64,000 nucleotides of DNA. Source: Nematopogon swammerdamellus. Taxonomy: Eukaryota > Arthropoda > Insecta > Lepidoptera > Adelidae. This document shows, piece by piece, positions 31,027 to 41,719 of the stretch. The first letter of the stretch is position 1. Each line of letters starts with the position of its first letter. Below the pieces are notes generated by a model. The model saw only the letters and a program-made list of their open reading frames with translations, was not told where the DNA came from and did no database searches. The DNA lies in the NCBI GenBank assembly GCA_946902875.1, contig OX336340.1, positions 12,353,566-12,417,565 on the forward strand, read 5' to 3'. The position numbers and the translations under genes were made by a program.

Positions 31027-31747
31027 GTCCCAGACCCAGTGAGTGAAGGCTTCATGCAGCCAATAAGCGCGCATGTCAAAACGTTCTCTCCTACAGTGTA
31101 GTAGGTACTACTACAAATCATACTATTATGTCACTAAAGACGAAATTAAGCGCGAAACGAAAAATGTAATATCAATCCAGCTTTCCCTTGCGAAACAAAT
31201 AATATTTCAAAAATATTTTGGGATAAAATTAGCATCTTTTCCATCAGATATAAAAAACTTCACCTAACCCAATTTCACCGGATAGTGCCGTTTGCGAAGT
31301 TGCGGGGGATAGTTCTTTCTATAAATCAAATATTAAAATACAATTTGTAATAATCAGTGAAAATGTCATTCATCCTTGTCGCGACGTATTTTTTTGTTCT
31401 TCATTTTGGGGTTTGCATTTATCTAATGAAGAAATATAAAAAACTAGTAATTACATGCGTAATTACTAGCGTAATTACATATAAAAATATAATATTAAAA
31501 TTTCTAAGTCAACTTCTAGTGTCCGATGCCAAATACGACTTTGGTGACGACAGCATGACATTCAATATTGAATCGTGCAAGTTGACTGAACGCAGGAGAT
31601 TGCGTCATACCTAGTAGAGAGATGCAAGCAACGGTTCGAAAATTTAGACAGAATACGTCATGGATCCGATGATAGAATTGCTGGCGGCTCAAGCCGGAGT
31701 TCTAAGTTGGAATCCTGGTCGGGACGTATTTTTAGCCGACTTCTAAA
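31027..31747. other. No recognised gene
   Basis: A frame at 31357-31614 starts with a hydrophobic stretch (MSFILVATYFFVLHFGVCIY) but ends without further features and has no recognisable family. I do not call it a gene. Confidence 0.3.
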
Positions 31748-32110
31748 AAAACCGGCCAAGTGCGAGTCGAACTCGCGCACCGAGGGTTCCGTATCGCCAT
31801 GTCATGGTTAGCGCCACTCACGCCATCTATGGCGTGTTATGAAATGCTTCATATTAGTTAAATGTCATGATTAGTTAAAATGCTTCACGCTCTATTCGGT
31901 AGATGGCGCGCGCGCATACACGTTTTGGTTTCTCCCGTGGGGACCGCCGTGAATTTTTTACTTTTTCCTATTTTTATTATTCGTTGTTATATCGGCCATA
32001 ATAACACGTATTCTGTGAAAATTTCAACAGGCTACCTATTACGGTTCAAGAGATACAGACAGACGGCGTAGGCTTATTAAGGTCCCGTACCGGATACGCA
32101 ACCCTAAAAA
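31748..32110 (-). repeat. Element G, nearly full
   Basis: Runs from aaaaaccggccaagtgcgag, tcgaactcgcgcaccgaggg, through gccactcacgccatctatgg, ttttttactttttcctattt, cataataacacgtattctgt to ggatacgcaaccctaaaaa, in reverse. The inner agggttccgta and its inverted match at the other end behave like short terminal inverted repeats. Confidence 0.88.
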
Positions 32111-32401
32111 TGAGGTTATCAATCCGACCCGTATACGTATGTAATATCGTTGGAATGGCTCAATATTTGTATATTATGTTAGACTATGTGGGTTTCTAAG
32201 CAGGTGTGCCAAATTTCATAAGTGTATGTATGTTTGTATGTATGTATGTATGTATGTAAGTATCTTCCAACTTAGGGAATAATGCAAGTTTCATCAAAAT
32301 TGAATTAGTAGTTTTCAAGATATTGATTGTTAAGTGTGTACACCAATCACTGGATGTCGTCGGTTTAACGCCCAATTCTACGCAGAACTTGTGTGATTTA
32401 A
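32111..32401. other. (GTAT)n microsatellite and unassigned sequence
   Basis: A (gtat)n tract lies at about 32223-32262. The surrounding aagtttcatcaaaattgaat, tagtagttttcaagatattg is a typical insect repeat phrase of unknown family. Confidence 0.5.
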
Positions 32402-32670
32402 CTAAAAAGAGTGAAATAAAAAACTGTTTTAAAAACATTGAACCGACTTCCAAATAACAACTAGAACTTAAAAGTGTTAAATAATATTTTGATTAATATT
32501 CGGACCCTTGAGTTGAAGGCGGTACAAAAGCACACCTGAAAATTTATAGATGGACACCTTTTGTACTTTTGTACCGCCTTCAACTCAAGGGTCAAAATAT
32601 TATTTAACACTTTTTTTAAGTTATAGTTGTTTTTTTTTTTGAAGTCCGTTCAATGTTTTTTAAAACAGTT
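32402..32670. repeat. Foldback A, copy 3
   Basis: Inverted arms around gacccttgagttgaaggcgg and tacaaaag, with outer parts aaaaacattgaaccgacttc / gaagtccgttcaatgttttt. It belongs to the foldback A family (compare gaaccctagagttgaaggcg). It ends just left of the LOA target-site duplication. Confidence 0.8.
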
Positions 32671-32675
32671 TTGTT

Positions 32676-32718
32676 TGTTCTCTTCATTTTCGCCTTAGCA
32701 TTTATATAATGAAGACAT
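32676..32718 (+). repeat. 43-bp target-site duplication, left copy
   Basis: A 43-base stretch beginning tgttctcttcattttcgcct and ending tataatgaagacat recurs exactly at 38800-38842. The two copies bracket the LOA-type LINE. Confidence 0.93.
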
Positions 32719-32995
32719 CTTCTTCTTCTTCTTCTTCTTGATGGGCATTTTCCGCATGTAGGTCTCTCTGTGTGGACCCGTTGTGCGTATCACCCCGGCC
32801 GCTACTCCATCCAGCCCAGCTCCTTCCAGAAGTCCTGCAGGCGTCCGACGTCCTTGCAGGCCTCTTGGAGTGTCCTCGGGTTTTTGAGGATGGTTGCCCG
32901 CTCATTTGCCACCCCCTCGCACTGTAGCAGCACGTGGGATGGCGTTTCTTCAGCCCCCATGCAGCCCCTGCACAGAGGGCTATCTGTTTTACCTA
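32719..32995 (-). pseudogene. LOA LINE C-terminal zinc-knuckle tail
   Basis: Reverse strand reads IGKTDSPLCRGCMGAEETPS, HVLLQCEGVANERATILKNP, ACKDVGRLQDFWKELGWME and stops. C.GC....ETP.H.L..C is the Cys/His cluster found at the end of LOA-like pol proteins. It continues the frame that breaks off at 34842. The 3' UTR ends in a GAA repeat. Confidence 0.85.
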
Positions 32996-33479
32996 TCTAT
33001 ACATATAATAAAATCGTAGAGGTAAGAAAGTCTGTACATTGAATGTATTCGGAAAAAAACTAACCAGGGTGGCTTAAAATGAGATACTGAACATGTTAGA
33101 ACAGTTTTTAAAATTTTTGTTTGTTTGTTTGTTTGTTTGTTTGTCTGTACGCGCATCACGCAAAAACCACTGAACGGAATTAGACGAAACTTTGTATAGT
33201 GGCAGTTTATATGCCGGGTTAACATAATACGTAAAAAAAATTAACAATTATAAACATTATTGCGCGTTTAAAATCACGTAGTCCAAAGTAAAGGTAAAAA
33301 CAATTTTAAATGTCATGTTGACAACGGAGAACTGTCATCTCGACGTGAGCTGGCCGGTGATAAATTGTTTGATAAATAAAAATAATAATTGAAAGTCGAA
33401 GTTATGTCGCTGTCATTGGTGCAATAAAATTTATATATCTGTTGCCCGCGGCTTCGCTCGCGTGAAATTCGTATTTAAA

Positions 33480-33895
33480 AAAAAGAAAGTAAGTAACTAA
33501 AGGCGGGCCCGAAGGCGGATCTGCGCTCACGTAAACGATATTCTTTCTCGATGAAAGTAACTAAGGGCGAGGCGAAAGGCGGAGCTGATTTCAGGAAGAA
33601 GAAAAACATTCTTGAAGAAAATAAGTAACTAAGGGCGAGGCCGAAGGCCGAGCTCTATTCTGGAAGACCATAAACCTTCTCGAAGAAAGTAAGTAACTAT
33701 GGGCGAGGCCGCAGGCCGAGCTGCGTTCAGGAAGAAGCTAAACCATCTTGAAGAAAGTAAGTAACTAAGGCGAGGCCGAAGGCCGAGCTACGTTCGGATA
33801 ATTGAAAAACCATCTCGAAGAAAGCAAGTAACTAAGGGCGAGGCCGAAGGCCGAGCTGCGTTCAGGAAGAAGCTAAACCATCTCGAATAAAGTTA
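33480..33895 (+). repeat. 68-bp repeat array, about 6 units
   Basis: Units of gaagaaagtaagtaactaag, ggcgaggccgaaggccgagc, like the array at 16860-17540. They follow a Helitron-like head gcccgcggcttcgctcgcgt in the same relative order as there. Confidence 0.85.
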
Positions 33896-33949
33896 ATTAA
33901 TATTAAGATTGAGTTAATTTAATTTAAATGTTATTATAAAGTCCACGCT

Positions 33950-34440
33950 TCTAACGGCAAATATACCGTGCATCCTAGAACCTCGCGGTTATTCCCGGCT
34001 GGATGGCAAGAGGCCCGATGCTAGAGACCTTAGTGCCATGGACTAAGGGTAGTTCTTTGATGTGGGACGCCACTTTTGTTCTCACATTGGCTCCAAGTCA
34101 CGTTAGGACATCTTCAAGAGCGGCTGGCGCGGCCGAGGCTGGGGCGGAGAGCCTCCAACGCAGCAAATATAGAAATATAATTCAAGATTTCGAATTTGTT
34201 GCGTTTGCGGTTGAAACCCTCGGTCCGTGGAGCAGTGAAGCCAAAAGAGGCTTGAGCTGGTTGACGCAACTGGTGTCCCGTCATCAAGGGCTTATGTACT
34301 TCATTCAAAGGGTAAGCCTTGCCATCCAGCGGGGTAATGCCGCAAGTGCTCTAAGAACATTTGGAAATGACCGTTTTGATAGTTATTTTAATGTTTGTTA
34401 GGTAGGTTTAATTCTTTAGTTATTAATATTACTTTTATAT
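33950..34440 (+). pseudogene. LINE C-terminal fragment, PDG..WD type, copy 2
   Basis: The best copy. Read with frameshifts it gives RPDA.DL near 34012, then SLMWDATFVLTLAPSHVRTS, SRAAGAAEAGAESLQRSKYR, FEFVAFAVETLGPWSSEAKR, LIQRVSLAIQRGNAAS-type end and a stop near 34401. I recognise it as the end of a LINE pol ORF that follows the RT. Carried inside the Helitron, either captured or inserted. Confidence 0.7.
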
Positions 34441-34499
34441 GAAATATGAAATAAATAGATTGAGTAAACGATATTATATTCTATCGAAGAAAGGAAGTC

Positions 34500-34800
34500 T
34501 TTAAGGGCGAGGCCCGAAGGCGGAAGAGGGTTTTTGGTTTACCTGAACGCAGCTCGGCCTTCGGCCTCGCACTTAGTTCCTTCCTTTCTTCCAGAAGGTT
34601 TGTCGTCTTCCTGAACGCAGCTCGGCCTTCGGCCTCGCCCTTACTTACTTCCTTTATTTGAGAAAGGTTTATCGTTTACCTGAAAGCAGCTCGGCCTTCG
34701 GCCTCGCCCTTAGTTAGTTACTTTCTTTAAGAAGGTTTATCGATTACCTGAACGCAGCTCGGCCTTCGGCCTCGCCCTTAATTACTTACATTCTTCTTTG
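34500..34800 (-). repeat. Inverted 68-bp repeat units, about 4
   Basis: The sequence cctgaacgcagctcggcctt, cggcctcgcccttagttac recurs at about 67-bp steps, the reverse complement of the units at 33480-33895. The two arrays flank the LINE fragment as a large inverted repeat. Confidence 0.85.
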
Positions 34801-34841
34801 GAATACGAATTTCACGCGAGCGGAGCCGCGGGCTCAGCTAG

Positions 34842-35866
34842 TAATGAATAAGTGCTTATTTAGTGGATAGTGTCCAGTTAAGGTCCCTACCACCAATCTG
34901 ATTTTACCTTTGTTTAGCTGTAGTATACCCTTTGTGAGCTTCCTGTTGATGGTTGGCACCGCCGCTCTTGTCTGCTTGCAGTCATTTCTTTGTGACCATT
35001 GCTGTTGGTGTTGGTCTTTTGCGTGTCCTCTGATCCATGACCTTAGTTGATTAAACGGGAGGGGCACTATCGGATCAGGTCCTTCGACCACCCACCCTGC
35101 TCCTCTTCTTGCCAGTTCGTCTGCTGCGTCGTTGCCTAAACACCCACTGTGTCCTTTTATCCACTGAAGGGTGACTGTTATGTTTGGCGATAACCTCTAG
35201 TGCTTGGTGGCATTCCCAAATGAGGCTTGATTTAATGGTGTTGCTGGTTAAGGCTTGGAGTACCGAAGCGCTGTCGGATAGTATGCGTATGCCATACTCC
35301 TTGATCTTTTTGTTTGCTATGCTGTATGCTGCTTGTGTTATTGCAACACGTTCGGCTTGGAATATGCTGTTATACTTGCCCATTGGCATGGCTGACCTTA
35401 TGTTTAGGTCCATTGAGAATATGCCGGCTCCTGTTCCATTTGCTGTTTTGGATCCATCCGTGTACACGTCTATTTCGCGTGTGGAATTTGTCTGCTCTTC
35501 GTAAAGCTGTATGTTGTATCCCTTAACAAAAATATGTGTGGCTGGTATTCTGTCACATATTGCTGTTAGCACTGGTTTTTGTTTAATTGCATCTGTTAGG
35601 CTGGTACCGTGCCTGCCTGGGTTATTACCCCAGGTACCAGATAGTTTTAGTCTGAAAGCTGCTGCCGTTGCCTCCTGTTGTACGAAGATTTGCAGCGGTA
35701 GTATTGCCAGTAGCACTTCCAGTGCCGCCGTTGGGGTTGTTCTCATGCAGCCGGTTGTTGATACACACGCTAGCCGTTGTAGGCTTTGAAGCTTCTGTTG
35801 TGCGGTTGTAAGTTTGGTCCTTGACCACCACACAATCGCGCCATATGTTAACATCGGTCTGATGAC
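34842..35866 (-). pseudogene. LOA LINE RT thumb and RNase H region
   Basis: Reverse strand starts RPMLTYGAIVWWSRTK (thumb), then RLACVSTTGCMRTTPTAALE. The RNase H domain follows: IDVYTDGSKTANGTGAGIFS (first Asp), QAERVAITQAAYSI (Glu), IRILSDSASVLQAL (second Asp), and GNDAADELARRGAGW (last Asp), the last in a different frame after a frameshift near 35185. It ends KHLFI at the Helitron junction. Confidence 0.88.
35859..35866 (+). repeat. hAT target-site duplication, left
   Basis: The left copy, ctgatgac, pairs with ctgattac at 37143-37150, one mismatch in 8 bp. Confidence 0.75.
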
Positions 35867-37142
35867 CAGTGGCGGCTGGCCCTTAAGTGCACTCGTGCGC
35901 CGCACTACCACAAAACAGCGCCTTCACCCGAAAGAAATAAATAAATTAAAATATTAAACATTTCCATGATTATCACCCATCGAAGCAAAAATATCAAACT
36001 GAATTCGTTCCTATTTCCTAGACAACAAGGCACGATTTTGCTGTACGTAATACGTACTACTTACTACGTATCGCCGCCGAGCTCGCCGCCGTGTGCATGA
36101 CAAAACACCGCGAACGTGACTATGAGAAAATGTCAAACGCCGCTGCCCCGCCGTGTGAAACAAAACACTCTTCATACGATTATGTGTGGAACAAGGTAGC
36201 ATTCTGCGTGTGACACACGACGGAAAAAGAAGGACAGTATATTGTGGATAGATGCGCGTGCGACACGTCGCGACCGAGCCAGCCGACGATGAGCCGAAGT
36301 AAGCCGAGATCGTGAACCCGACCGCGGGCGGGCACGTGCGGGCGATCCAAACTCTGGGTCGAAGTCACACACACACAAGCGCTAAGTACATACATGTATG
36401 TACGCTGTTGCACGACTCGACAGGCGAGTCCATTTTTGGAATATGGGTGTTTCTTATTATAACAGATCGAGTTTGCAATTGAATATTTGAATTATTCGAA
36501 TATCGATTTGATACATATTCTAATGGTAATTTATAAAATATTCGAATGTTACGACAAACATTAATGCGTTACGACAATATTTCGCTATTTTAGTTAAAGT
36601 AAAAAAAAAAATGGAATCACCCAAAGAGCTAGGCAGGCGTTGTTTGCCGCGCCGCGCCATCTCAGTTCGGGGCGAGACCCGTCGTCGTCGCGTGACGCGT
36701 CGACCGACAATCGCCGCGCCGCCGCCGCGCCGGGATGTTTTGCAAATCAGTTTTTTAGCAGTTTCAACGACTTTTCGTCAGTTAACATGTACATTGTGAA
36801 GTTTTCTTCATTGCCCGGCGCGGCAAGGACGCGACACCGACACAAACATTAGTAAAAGTACCGCACGCTGTCTGGCCGGGCGGGCGCGGGCGCGCGCGCC
36901 GGGCACGCCTCGCGCGCGCGCACCCCGGGCACGCCTCGCGCGCGCGCACCCCGACCGCGGCTCGCTCGTGGCCACTGCGCGCGCAGTGAAGTGTCGCTTT
37001 GGTTCTTCGAGCAATTAGGACTCTGGGTGGGTACATAATTTTAGCAAATAAGTCAAGACCGCGGTATCCATTAGATTTACGTTTGGGTATAGTACTAGGT
37101 ACCTAGCGCACACCCAGTCCCATAGGTCACCAGCCGCCACTG
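35867..37142. mobile_element. hAT-like non-autonomous element
   Basis: A 1276-bp insertion with perfect 13-bp terminal inverted repeats (cagtggcggctgg ... ccagccgccactg) and an 8-bp target duplication, as in hAT elements. It splits the LOA RT thumb between YTTVI and RPMLTYG. The interior has no transposase. It carries a CpG-rich part (36630-37000) including a tandem gcgcgcgcaccccgggcacg, and AT-rich inverted stretches near 36480-36560. Confidence 0.85.
36870..36965. repeat. CG-rich tandem repeat inside hAT-like element
   Basis: The unit gggcacgcctcgcgcgcgcg caccc occurs about twice, next to gcgcgggcgcgcgcgcc. Alternating CG could adopt Z-DNA. Confidence 0.8.
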
Positions 37143-38799
37143 CTGATTACTGTTGTATACAACCATTGTATTATATGTGGTTGTAATACCCATGTTTTAC
37201 CCAACATTCTTCTACATTGCCAGAATGTGATTTTAGCTTTGTTTATCTTGTTGGTCAGGTGTTTGTCCCAGTTTAGTTTGCTATCCAGAATCACACCTAG
37301 GTATTTTACCTCAGGTGATAATTTGAGAGGTTCCCCAAATAGTTTGGGCATTGGTAGGTCTGGTGTGAGTTTTCTCTTATTTGTGAACAGAACCAGCTCT
37401 GTTTCGCCGGATTTACGGCTAGTTCATTGTCTGTACACCATCTCTCTGTTGTTTGCAGTGCACTCTGCATGAGTTCACATATTATGATCTTCTCATTGCT
37501 GCCGTTGATGATTATGACTATGTCGTCTGCGTAGCCTACCGTGTGATAGTCGATTTCGTTCAGTCTCCTTATCAGACTGTCCACGACCATGTCCCACAGT
37601 AGTGGGGAGAGCACACCCCCTTGTGGGCACCCCTTTGCTACTATCGCTCTGGTTGTGTTGTTGATTGTTATTTGTACTGCCCGTGTGCTTAGCATGTTGT
37701 TGATCCATTGCGTTAACGTATGTGGAACGCCAAACATTACCAGACTATTGTTTATGCATTTGAAGGATGTCCGGTCGAAAGCTCCTTCAATGTCAATGAA
37801 TGTGCCAATACTAGAATGTTTATTCGATACAACGCTGTGCAGTACCGATTCTGTAGATCTACCTGCGCAGTACGCATGCTGGTTGACATTGAGCGGCTTC
37901 ATTTTTACAGGCCCATCTCTTATGAATCTGTCGCAAAGTCTTTCTAAGGTTTTTAGTAGGAATGATGTCAGACTTATTGGTCTGTATGATTTCGCAAGTG
38001 TGTAGTCGCTTCTCCCTGGCTTCGGGATGAAGATGGCTTTCACTTCCCTCCAAACAATTGGCACGTGTTTGTGCGCTATACAGGCTCTGTATATTTCCAC
38101 TAGCGTGTATGAGATCTGTCTGTCTCCCCACTGTAGGAGAGCGGGAAAGATCCCATCCAGTCCTGGCGATTTGAATGGACGGAAGGTGTTTATGGCCCAG
38201 TGGACTTTTTCGTATGTTATGATCTCGCTGGCTATTTTCCAGTCCTCTGGATTCGGTTTGCCGTTGTTGTCAGGAGCTTCTGCCCATGATGTTGCCTCCT
38301 TTATTTCGCACCCTGGAAAGTGTGTCTCCAGTAGTATTGCTCTTATGTCTGACTCCGATCTAGCGTAAGTCCCATCCGGTTTTTTCAGTGAACCCATCTC
38401 ACAGTGTTTGTCTTTTGCTAGTATTTTCCTCACTTTAGAGGGTTCGTTGTTGCTTGCTATGTTTCCACAGAAGCGTCTCCATGATTGTCTTTTGTGGAAT
38501 TGTATTCTCTGCTTGTAGTGGATCCTGGCTTGCGTGTATGCCTCCCAGTCCCCTTCTGTCCTAGTGTTCATGGCCCTATTGAAGAGCTTTCCCACTTTTT
38601 TCTTTATCTTTTCCAGCTCCGGGTTCCACCACTTACCCTTTTTGTCGCTGTTTGCTTCTATTTCTGGGCATGTCTTCTTGAAGATATCTGCGATGCTGTT
38701 TGTTAGGTTGTTCACGTTAGTATCTATGTTCTTTGTCGTGGTGTCCATCGGAAGTAGTGGTGTTCTTCTTCTTTTTGGAAGTCCGTTCCGTCCGTTGTA
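37143..38799 (-). pseudogene. LOA LINE reverse transcriptase
   Basis: Reverse strand has a basic N-terminal linker (KGKWWNPELEKIKKKVGKLF), FKSPGLDGIFPALLQWG, LAKSYRPISLTSFLLKTLER, HAYCAGRSTESVLHSV, IGTFIDIEGAFDRTSF, KGCPQGGVLSPLLWDMVVDS and VGYADDIVII. The catalytic YADD is intact. A single missing base near 37401-37404 shifts the frame after AVNPAK; the other frame then gives VKYLGVILDSKLNWDKH and the thumb up to the hAT junction. The apparent ATG at 38809-38811 lies in the duplicated target, so it is not the element's own start. Confidence 0.9.
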
Positions 38800-38842
38800 T
38801 GTTCTCTTCATTTTCGCCTTAGCATTTATATAATGAAGACAT
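38800..38842 (+). repeat. 43-bp target-site duplication, right copy
   Basis: Exact repeat of 32676-32718, marking the 5'-truncated end of the LOA LINE. Confidence 0.93.
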
Positions 38843-40140
38843 ATTTATATTTAATTTATATTATGAGGTAACTATGTATAATATGTTCATGATCTGTACT
38901 GAAAGTCCAAGAGATTGAGTGAGGCTCGAAGAGTGAGAATGATTTTATTTTTAATCTTCCTTCACTGACAGAGAGACTCTTTTCTTCTTTACTGGAATAT
39001 TTTATTTGATATCTGCCAAAATATTGAATCGGACATTATACTCACACGTCGAAAGTTGGTTGCCGAGCCCAAAACTCGCTTGACATCCTGTCCCAATGGC
39101 ACAGTGGTTCTAACTTAGACTTCCGGTCTTCCGTAACGGAAAGTTACAGCCCCTCAATGTTTTCTTGTTTGTTTGATCGTACGCAGTAGGTACATTTGGC
39201 GGTATTACAAACACTTCATTCTCAGATTTGTTGAACGTTTATTTCAGTGTCGTGGTCATACATATATTTTTTGTCTTTGACTCGGTTTGGCGAATCACGT
39301 AAAACATACCTACCCACGTGTTAAACTACTATCTACGCAGGTATTAGTGAACAAAAACACGAATCCTATATTTTTATTAGACGAATAATGTGATAGTATA
39401 AAGTTGTATCAATAAACTAACACAAAATAAATAAAAAAATTTAATACAATAAAATTAGTAAGCCCATGCAAAACAAGAAGAATTCCATAAGCGCGGACAG
39501 AGAGGTACCTACTGAAAATATTTGGCGCTCATTTACGTTGGTCCCCCGATGCTTTACTTCCGAAGATTTTCGTCGACATCTTAATTTACCCGTATCAGGT
39601 TGTAGTGGCAAGTAATTGCTTAGTATGGTCGAGCATGTCTCACGCCGGCGCCGCAATATACTATCACGTCGAAGGGAGTACTAATAATACGTAATATTGC
39701 TTATTGGTAACGTGCCCGCCCGGCTCCGCTCTGATATATGTCGTGACGTGGCCCTGGTAGGTGCACGTGTCTAGCCAGTGTGAGCATACATAGTGACAAC
39801 GCAAGCGGGACTCTACCACGGCTCACTTGGCGTGTGAAGTGCCGGAGCGGCGCGGCGGAAATTTTTCTTAAAAAAATACTTATAAGTAAGAAAAGGTAAC
39901 GTAAATGTGATGATAAGTACCTAGCTCAGAAATTCACACGACACCTGAGGCAATATTCTGTCAGGACACGACGGGAATTAATAACAGTTCGGAAATGTGT
40001 GCGAATGCTCTCTATCTATGTATCGACAATATTATTATCTGAATGGAACCTGATTGCCGATCGCGTCCGAAAAGGAAAAAAAGTCCAATATCAACATATT
40101 GGACTTTTGAGAACAAATAATTTTTCAAAATAATTCCTTT
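38843..40140. other. No recognised feature
   Basis: Mixed sequence with no exon, RNA gene or known repeat. A small inverted repeat, aagtccaatat / atattggactt, lies at 40080-40106. Confidence 0.35.
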
Positions 40141-40142
40141 GT

Positions 40143-40375
40143 AAACCTTTGTACCGCTAGGGTGTGGAACTGTATTCCACCGAGTGTGTTTCAGAGATTC
40201 TTTAACCTGGGGGGTCTTCAAACATCGTATCAACCAAGAACGTTCTTGGTATCAACAAAGTAGAAAGCCCGGCAAATCTGCTGGCATGGCATCTCACTGA
40301 CATTGGTTTCGCGAGGAGAGGTATCAAAGTTATGTACCTCGGCACAGACATTGGTTTTCACAAAAAAACTGAATG
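40143..40375 (+). pseudogene. LINE C-terminal remnant
   Basis: The + strand reads RVWNCIPPSVFQRFFNLGGL then QTSYQ, like the end of Jockey/CR1-group proteins (R.WN.LP..V.....L..FK). Later sequence is frameshifted. Short and decayed. Confidence 0.5.
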
Positions 40376-40430
40376 ACCGTAAAATTACGGCTTCATTTTT
40401 TATTCGGAGGCAGTTATAAAGTTTTAATAT

Positions 40431-40486
40431 GTTGTTGTAGTATTACTTCGTTCTACGTGAGGAGAACAAAGTAATTCTACAACAAC
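40431..40486. repeat. Imperfect palindrome
   Basis: Arms gttgttgtagtattactt and aagtaattctacaacaac pair with one mismatch around a 20-base loop. Confidence 0.8.
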
Positions 40487-41137
40487 AGTAGAATTGCAAA
40501 CCAAATGTTTGGTTTGTGATCATTTCTGAGTTTTCTGTTTACTTTTTTTTCTTGATCTGGGATTTTATACGTATAGTATATGTTCGCTTCGGGGTTGTGA
40601 GGATAGAACTCGTATACAAAGCTCTGCACGTCCGTCCATTTAATTGTTAGCGCACCCAAATATTTTTCTTGCGATACAATTATTTATCGAAAGAAGCGGA
40701 TAAAATTAATATTAGTCATATAACACACTTTCTGTCAGTCGTAGGTACCTACTCGTATATTCTAAGTAAATTTTGTACTCTTCGCTGATAAGCAGAAGTT
40801 TAATTCGATAAACAATTTGAGAAATAGTTTTGTAAAAGTTTGTTTTAGTCTAAATTCCACAAACCGAAGTTTGGCTGTATTTAAAGAGATATGCAAACAG
40901 TTTATTCCTAATTTATGGTAAACAAGACGAACTGAATATTCTGTTCTCGGACATCGGTGCGGTGACGTGCGGCGGCGGAGGTGGGGGCGGCGGCGCGGCG
41001 GTACCGGTGGGGCGGGCGGGCGGCGCTGTGTGGGCGGCTGTGCCTAGCTCTATATCTTTAGCCAGAGCATTGCATTGCTGCGAACAAGCAACGGTTACCA
41101 TACTACGTTATATATAAGTACTAAACGTAGTTATTTA
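40487..41137. other. No gene; CpG-rich block
   Basis: A GC-rich block at about 40955-41045 (gcggcggaggtgggggcggc) stands out. No exon is recognised. Confidence 0.3.
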
Positions 41138-41304
41138 TCTACACTAATATTATAAAGAGGTAAAATTTGTAAGTTTGTAAATTTGAATGTAGAAGGTAAT
41201 CTCCGAAAATACTCATCTGATTTAAAAAAAAATTTGACCCATATTTAGAATGGACCGTCAGGATGGACATAGGCTATGCGATCGAAACCGCGGGCAAAAG
41301 CTAG
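41138..41304 (+). mobile_element. Short Helitron-like element, complete
   Basis: Starts TCTACACTAATATTATAAAG after A (41137) and ends gaaaccgcgggcaaaagCTAG before T (41305). At 167 bp it has both ends and the A|T target, and supports reading the other CTAG ends here as Helitron-like. Confidence 0.7.
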
Positions 41305-41369
41305 TATGATATATTATAATACTAAGTTGTAAGCAGTAGTTCTGCAGATCTTTCCACTATAGAACCGGT

Positions 41370-41485
41370 AAACTCCGGAACGCTCTGGCATGGCATTCGC
41401 AACCCCTGCACACGACCGAATGTTCGTGGGCGTCGTTAGACACCTTATGAGTGGCTCGGAGAAACATGTCGCGCTTTCAATAAAA
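41370..41485 (+). repeat. LINE 3'-end-like repeat, copy 2
   Basis: The sequence ctggcatggcattcgcaacc, cgttagacaccttatgagtg, gcgctttcaataaa matches 20140-20285. Confidence 0.5.
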
Positions 41486-41719
41486 ATAAAAATGTTGGGT
41501 CGATGATTTATTTTTTATATTTTAATGAAAGGTTTTATATTTGAAATTACGCAAGTCGGTATTCCTCCGAGCTACGAGTGTCGTAGAAGTCGTTTAAGCA
41601 CCAGCCGATATCCCCCAACAATAATGATCTTAAATTTGCTTCGATAGAAATAGTGTTTGTCAGTAATAGCATTTTTTCCTAAGTTACTTTGAGTCTGATA
41701 TTAACGATCACAGCAATTC

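Larger units (their letters stand above)
32996..34841 (+). mobile_element. Helitron-like insertion in the LOA LINE
   Basis: Starts TCTATACATATAATAAAATC after an A and ends gccgcgggctcagCTAG before a T. Removing it restores the LINE reading (HLFI joined to IGKTD) exactly, so both ends are defined. Length is 1846 bp. Inside are a (gttt)n tract (33113-33145), an inward Helitron-like head (33442), 68-bp repeats (33480-33895), a LINE C-terminal piece (33950-34440) and inverted 68-bp repeats (34500-34795). No Rep/helicase is present. Confidence 0.85.
32719..38799 (-). mobile_element. LOA-type LINE, 5'-truncated, split by two later insertions
   Basis: Non-LTR retrotransposon in reverse orientation. 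From 5' to 3' it holds RT (38799-37143), RT thumb and RNase H (35866-34842) and a C-terminal CCHC-like tail (32995-32719) ending in a (GAA)n tail against the left 43-bp duplication. The 5' end is cut between endonuclease and RT. RT motifs CPQGGVLSPLLW and GYADD plus an RNase H domain fit the LOA clade. A Helitron (32996-34841) and a hAT-like element (35867-37142) interrupt it; the reading resumes on the other side of each, which shows this is one insertion. Confidence 0.88.

Noticed and set aside
31357..31614. Small secreted or membrane protein
   Set aside because: Hydrophobic start but no recognised family, no splice or promoter evidence, and an internal repeat of agtaattacatgcgtaattac explains part of the frame.
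38809..38811. ATG as start of the LOA reverse transcriptase
   Set aside because: It lies in the duplicated target sequence outside the element, so it is host DNA.
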